From Methylobacterium tarhaniae (GTDB lineage Bacteria; Pseudomonadota; Alphaproteobacteria; Rhizobiales; Beijerinckiaceae): a stretch of DNA of 41,716 nucleotides. Each line of letters opens with the position of its first letter. Position 1 is the first letter of the stretch. Below are positions 39,469 to 41,716 of this stretch, piece after piece. The position numbers and the translations under genes are program-made. The notes under the pieces were generated by a model. The model was not told where the DNA came from, made no database searches, and saw nothing but the letters and a program-made list of their open reading frames with translations. The stretch covers positions 1 to 41,716 of the forward strand of contig NZ_LABZ01000045.1 of the NCBI RefSeq assembly GCF_001043955.1, in the 5' to 3' direction.

Positions 39469-41427
39469 ATGCCGGACAAGAATGCGCTCGAAGCTGCCAT
39501 CGATCGCGAGGAGCGCTACCGCCTGCTGGTCGATTCAATCGTCGACTACGCGATCTACATGCTGGACGCACAGGGCCACGTCGCGAGTTGGAACCGCGGC
39601 GCGGAACGCTTCAAGGGCTATACGAGCCGCGAGATCATCGGCCAGCACTTCTCGCGCTTCTACACCGACGAGGACCGGGCGACCGGCCTGCCGGCGCGCG
39701 CCCTGCACATCGCCGCGACGGAGGGGCGCTTCGAGCAGGAGGGCTGGCGCGTCCGCAAGGACGGCAGCCTGATGTGGGCCCACGTGCTGATCGATCCGAT
39801 CCACGCCGACGACGGCACGCTGATCGGCTACGCCAAGATCACCCGGGACATGAGCGAGCGGAAGGCGACGCAGGATGCCCTGCGGCAGAGCGAGCAGCGC
39901 TTCCGCCTGCTGATCCAGGGCGTGCAGGACTACGCGATCTACATGCTCGATCCGCGCGGCCACGTCACGAGCTGGAACCGGGGCGCGCAGCGCTTCAAGG
40001 GCTATACCGACGAGGAGATCGTCGGCGAGCATTTCTCGCGGTTCTACACCGAGGAGGACCGGGCCTCCGGGCTGCCCGCCCGCGCGCTCCGGACCGCCGC
40101 GGAGGAGGGCCGGTTCGAGGCCGAGGGCTGGCGGGTGCGCAAGGACGGCTCGCAGTTCCGGGCCCACGTCGTCATCGACCCGATCCGCGGCGAGCACGGC
40201 GAGCTGATCGGCTTCGCCAAGATCACCCGCGACGTCACCGAGCGGCGCGAGGCGCAGCGGGAGCTGGAGGCGACGCGGGCCCGCTTCATCCAGTCCCAGA
40301 AGATGGAGGCGATCGGGCAGCTCACCGGCGGGGTGGCGCACGACTTCAACAACCTGCTGGCCGTGGTGCTGGGCAACCTCACGCTCGCCCTCAAGCGCCT
40401 GCCCGACGACCGCAAGCTCCGGCAGCTGATCGAGAACTCCATCCACGCCGCCGAGCGGGGCGCGACCCTGACCAAGCGCATGCTCGCCTTCGCCCGGCGC
40501 CAGGAACTGACCACCGGGCCGATCGACGTGCCGGAGCTGGTGCGCGGCATGGCCGAGCTGCTGCAGCGCTCGATCAGCCCCGGCATCCGCATCGACACCC
40601 GGTTCCCGCTCCGGCTCGCCCCGGCCTTCGCCGACGCGGCCCAGCTGGAGCTGGCCCTGCTCAACCTGACCGTCAACGCGCGGGACGCGATGCCGGAGGG
40701 CGGCACGCTCACCATCGCGGCGCGGGAGGAGCGGATCGCGGCCGACGCGGTCCCGGGCCTCGCGGCCGGCCGCTACGTCTGCCTGTCCGTCACCGATACG
40801 GGCACCGGGATGGACGAGGCGACGCTGGCCAAGGCGGCGGAGCCGTTCTTCACCACCAAGGGCGTCGGCAAGGGGACGGGCCTCGGCCTCTCGATGATCC
40901 ACGGCTTCGCCGAGCAGTCCGGCGGGCGCCTGCTGCTCAGAAGCGCGCCCGGCCAGGGCACCACCGCCGAGATCTGGCTGCCGGTGGCCGAGGGGGAGCA
41001 CCGGCGCAGCGAGGAAGCCGCCCCGAGGCCGGACCTCCCGGCGCTCGCGCCCAGGACCGTCCTGGTGGTGGACGACGATCCCCTCGTGCTGATGAACACC
41101 GCGGCCATGCTGGAGGATCTCGGCCACGCGGTGCTGGAGGCCTCCTCCGGCGCGCAGGCCCTGCGCCTGCTGCGCGAGGCCGGCGGGCGCATCGACCTGA
41201 TGATCACCGACCAGGTCATGCCGGGCATGACCGGCGCCCGGCTGATCGACGCGGTCCGCAGCGAGGCGCCCGGCCTGCCGATCGTCCTGGCGAGCGGCTT
41301 TGCCGACCTCCCGGAGGCCGGGCTGTCCGGCATCGTGCGGCTCGCCAAGCCGTTCGAGCAGGCCGACCTCGCCCGCGCCCTGGTGGCGAGCCTGCGCGGG
41401 GAGGGGCCGCGCTCCCAGCCGGGGTGA
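39469..41427 (+). CDS. Cytosolic hybrid histidine kinase: PAS-PAS-HisKA-HATPase-REC
   Basis: A 652-residue soluble hybrid kinase. Two PAS domains (about 15-132 and 143-260) are near copies of each other (DYAIYML, SWNRGA, RFKGYT, HFSRFYT, EDRA, GLPARAL, GWRVRKDGS in both). HisKA has His291 in GGVAHDFNNLL, and HATPase_c has the N box with Asn403 in LLNLTVNARDAM plus DTGTGM and GTGLGLSM. The C-terminal receiver has DDD (535-537) and phosphoacceptor Asp581 in LMITDQVMPGMTG. There are no membrane helices. Kinases with this PAS type often sense light, redox state or small ligands through a cofactor, but no flavin or haem residue is certain here. No output regulator is adjacent. Confidence 0.92.
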   Translation: MPDKNALEAAIDREERYRLLVDSIVDYAIYMLDAQGHVASWNRGAERFKGYTSREIIGQHFSRFYTDEDRATGLPARALHIAATEGRFEQEGWRVRKDGSLMWAHVLIDPIHADDGTLIGYAKITRDMSERKATQDALRQSEQRFRLLIQGVQDYAIYMLDPRGHVTSWNRGAQRFKGYTDEEIVGEHFSRFYTEEDRASGLPARALRTAAEEGRFEAEGWRVRKDGSQFRAHVVIDPIRGEHGELIGFAKITRDVTERREAQRELEATRARFIQSQKMEAIGQLTGGVAHDFNNLLAVVLGNLTLALKRLPDDRKLRQLIENSIHAAERGATLTKRMLAFARRQELTTGPIDVPELVRGMAELLQRSISPGIRIDTRFPLRLAPAFADAAQLELALLNLTVNARDAMPEGGTLTIAAREERIAADAVPGLAAGRYVCLSVTDTGTGMDEATLAKAAEPFFTTKGVGKGTGLGLSMIHGFAEQSGGRLLLRSAPGQGTTAEIWLPVAEGEHRRSEEAAPRPDLPALAPRTVLVVDDDPLVLMNTAAMLEDLGHAVLEASSGAQALRLLREAGGRIDLMITDQVMPGMTGARLIDAVRSEAPGLPIVLASGFADLPEAGLSGIVRLAKPFEQADLARALVASLRGEGPRSQPG

Positions 41428-41431
41428 GGCT

Positions 41432-41716
41432 TCAGGCGGCGCGCCTCTCGGCGTAGCGGCGGCAATGCTGCAGGTAGCCGACCTCGTGGCGGCCGGCGAG
41501 CTCGACCACGCTCGACCACAGCCAGGACGGGGCCTCGCCGTCCCAACCCCGGGTGACCTCGTCGCGCCACGCCGCCCGGACCGCCTCGTCCATCTGCCGG
41601 CCATGGGCCTGGCCGACCACGTAGGCGAGGTAATGGGCGGCCCGCACCGCCTCCTCGCGGCTGAACTGGTCGATGTCGAGCTTCAGGTCCTGCGGGGCGA
41701 GCTCGCGCATCACCGC
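41432..41716 (-). CDS. DUF2252 family protein, C-terminal part (continues past the window)
   Basis: The minus-strand frame is open to the right edge of the window, so only about 95 C-terminal residues are seen. MMRELAPQDLKLDI, YLAYVVGQAHGRQMD and the final LQHCRRYAERRAA match the end of DUF2252 proteins, large enzymes with a kinase-like fold and unknown substrate. The gene converges with the hybrid kinase gene at a gap of four bases. The true start lies outside the window. Confidence 0.75.
   Translation of the reverse strand, partial: AVMRELAPQDLKLDIDQFSREEAVRAAHYLAYVVGQAHGRQMDEAVRAAWRDEVTRGWDGEAPSWLWSSVVELAGRHEVGYLQHCRRYAERRAA

Overview
The window is very GC-rich, densely packed alphaproteobacterial DNA. 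I read it as Methylobacteriaceae, most likely Methylobacterium. The pointers are a zinc-ligand-less MucR/Ros regulator of the kind I associate with that genus, the codon bias, and the mix of NIS siderophore genes, DUF4126, cytochrome P460 and EgtD. Species cannot be fixed from the sequence alone. No rRNA, tRNA, CRISPR array, insertion sequence or prophage gene was seen.

Layout. (1) 1-2414: the end of a RuBisCO-like protein gene, a DUF1537 four-carbon acid sugar kinase and an SDR dehydrogenase, which looks like the tail of a 3-oxo-isoapionate (apiose-type) catabolic operon. (2) 2678-6284: a putative lipoprotein, a gamma-glutamyltransferase-family enzyme, a MucR-type regulator and a small orphan protein. 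(3) 6378-22048, all on the minus strand: a complete metallophore locus. In transcription order it has a FecI-type sigma factor, a FecR-type anti-sigma factor and an STN-domain TonB receptor. Then come two NIS synthetases (AsbA-like, AsbB-like), an AMP ligase (AsbC-like), an acyl-carrier/AsbE fusion, a DUF2218 protein and a GNAT acetyltransferase. A YclNOPQ/FatBCDE-type binding-protein ABC importer ends the set. (4) 22381-31252: DUF4126, a membrane class III nucleotide cyclase, cytochrome P460 with a Tat-exported alpha/beta hydrolase, an OmpR-type two-component system, a beta-helix protein, DUF3429 and a serine hydrolase. (5) 31311-35647: a chemoreceptor and a catalase-related peroxidase with cytochrome b561. 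(6) 35644-39051, minus: a DUF1989 protein, a GntA-like (YqcI/YcgG) haem N-hydroxylase, an EgtD-like histidine methyltransferase and a second methyltransferase, arranged as an operon. (7) 39469-41716: a hybrid histidine kinase and the end of a DUF2252 gene.

The most interesting system is the metallophore locus. It has the petrobactin (asbABCDE) logic but no AsbF (3,4-dihydroxybenzoate synthase) in the window, and it carries an added acetyltransferase. This suggests a petrobactin relative of the rhodopetrobactin or methylolanthanin type, the latter being a lanthanide chelator of Methylorubrum as I recall it. Two 31-bp elements upstream of fecR and of the receptor gene share a GGACGT-N16-CGTYGA layout and are good candidates for the promoter of the locus's own ECF sigma factor. 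A second candidate system is the DUF1989/GntA-like/EgtD/methyltransferase group, whose families point to guanidine N-oxidation and amino-acid betaine chemistry.

A window-wide oddity is the recurrence of short tandem duplications, mostly 15 bp or another multiple of three, at or near start codons. In the sensor kinase each of five 15-bp repeats carries its own in-frame ATG.
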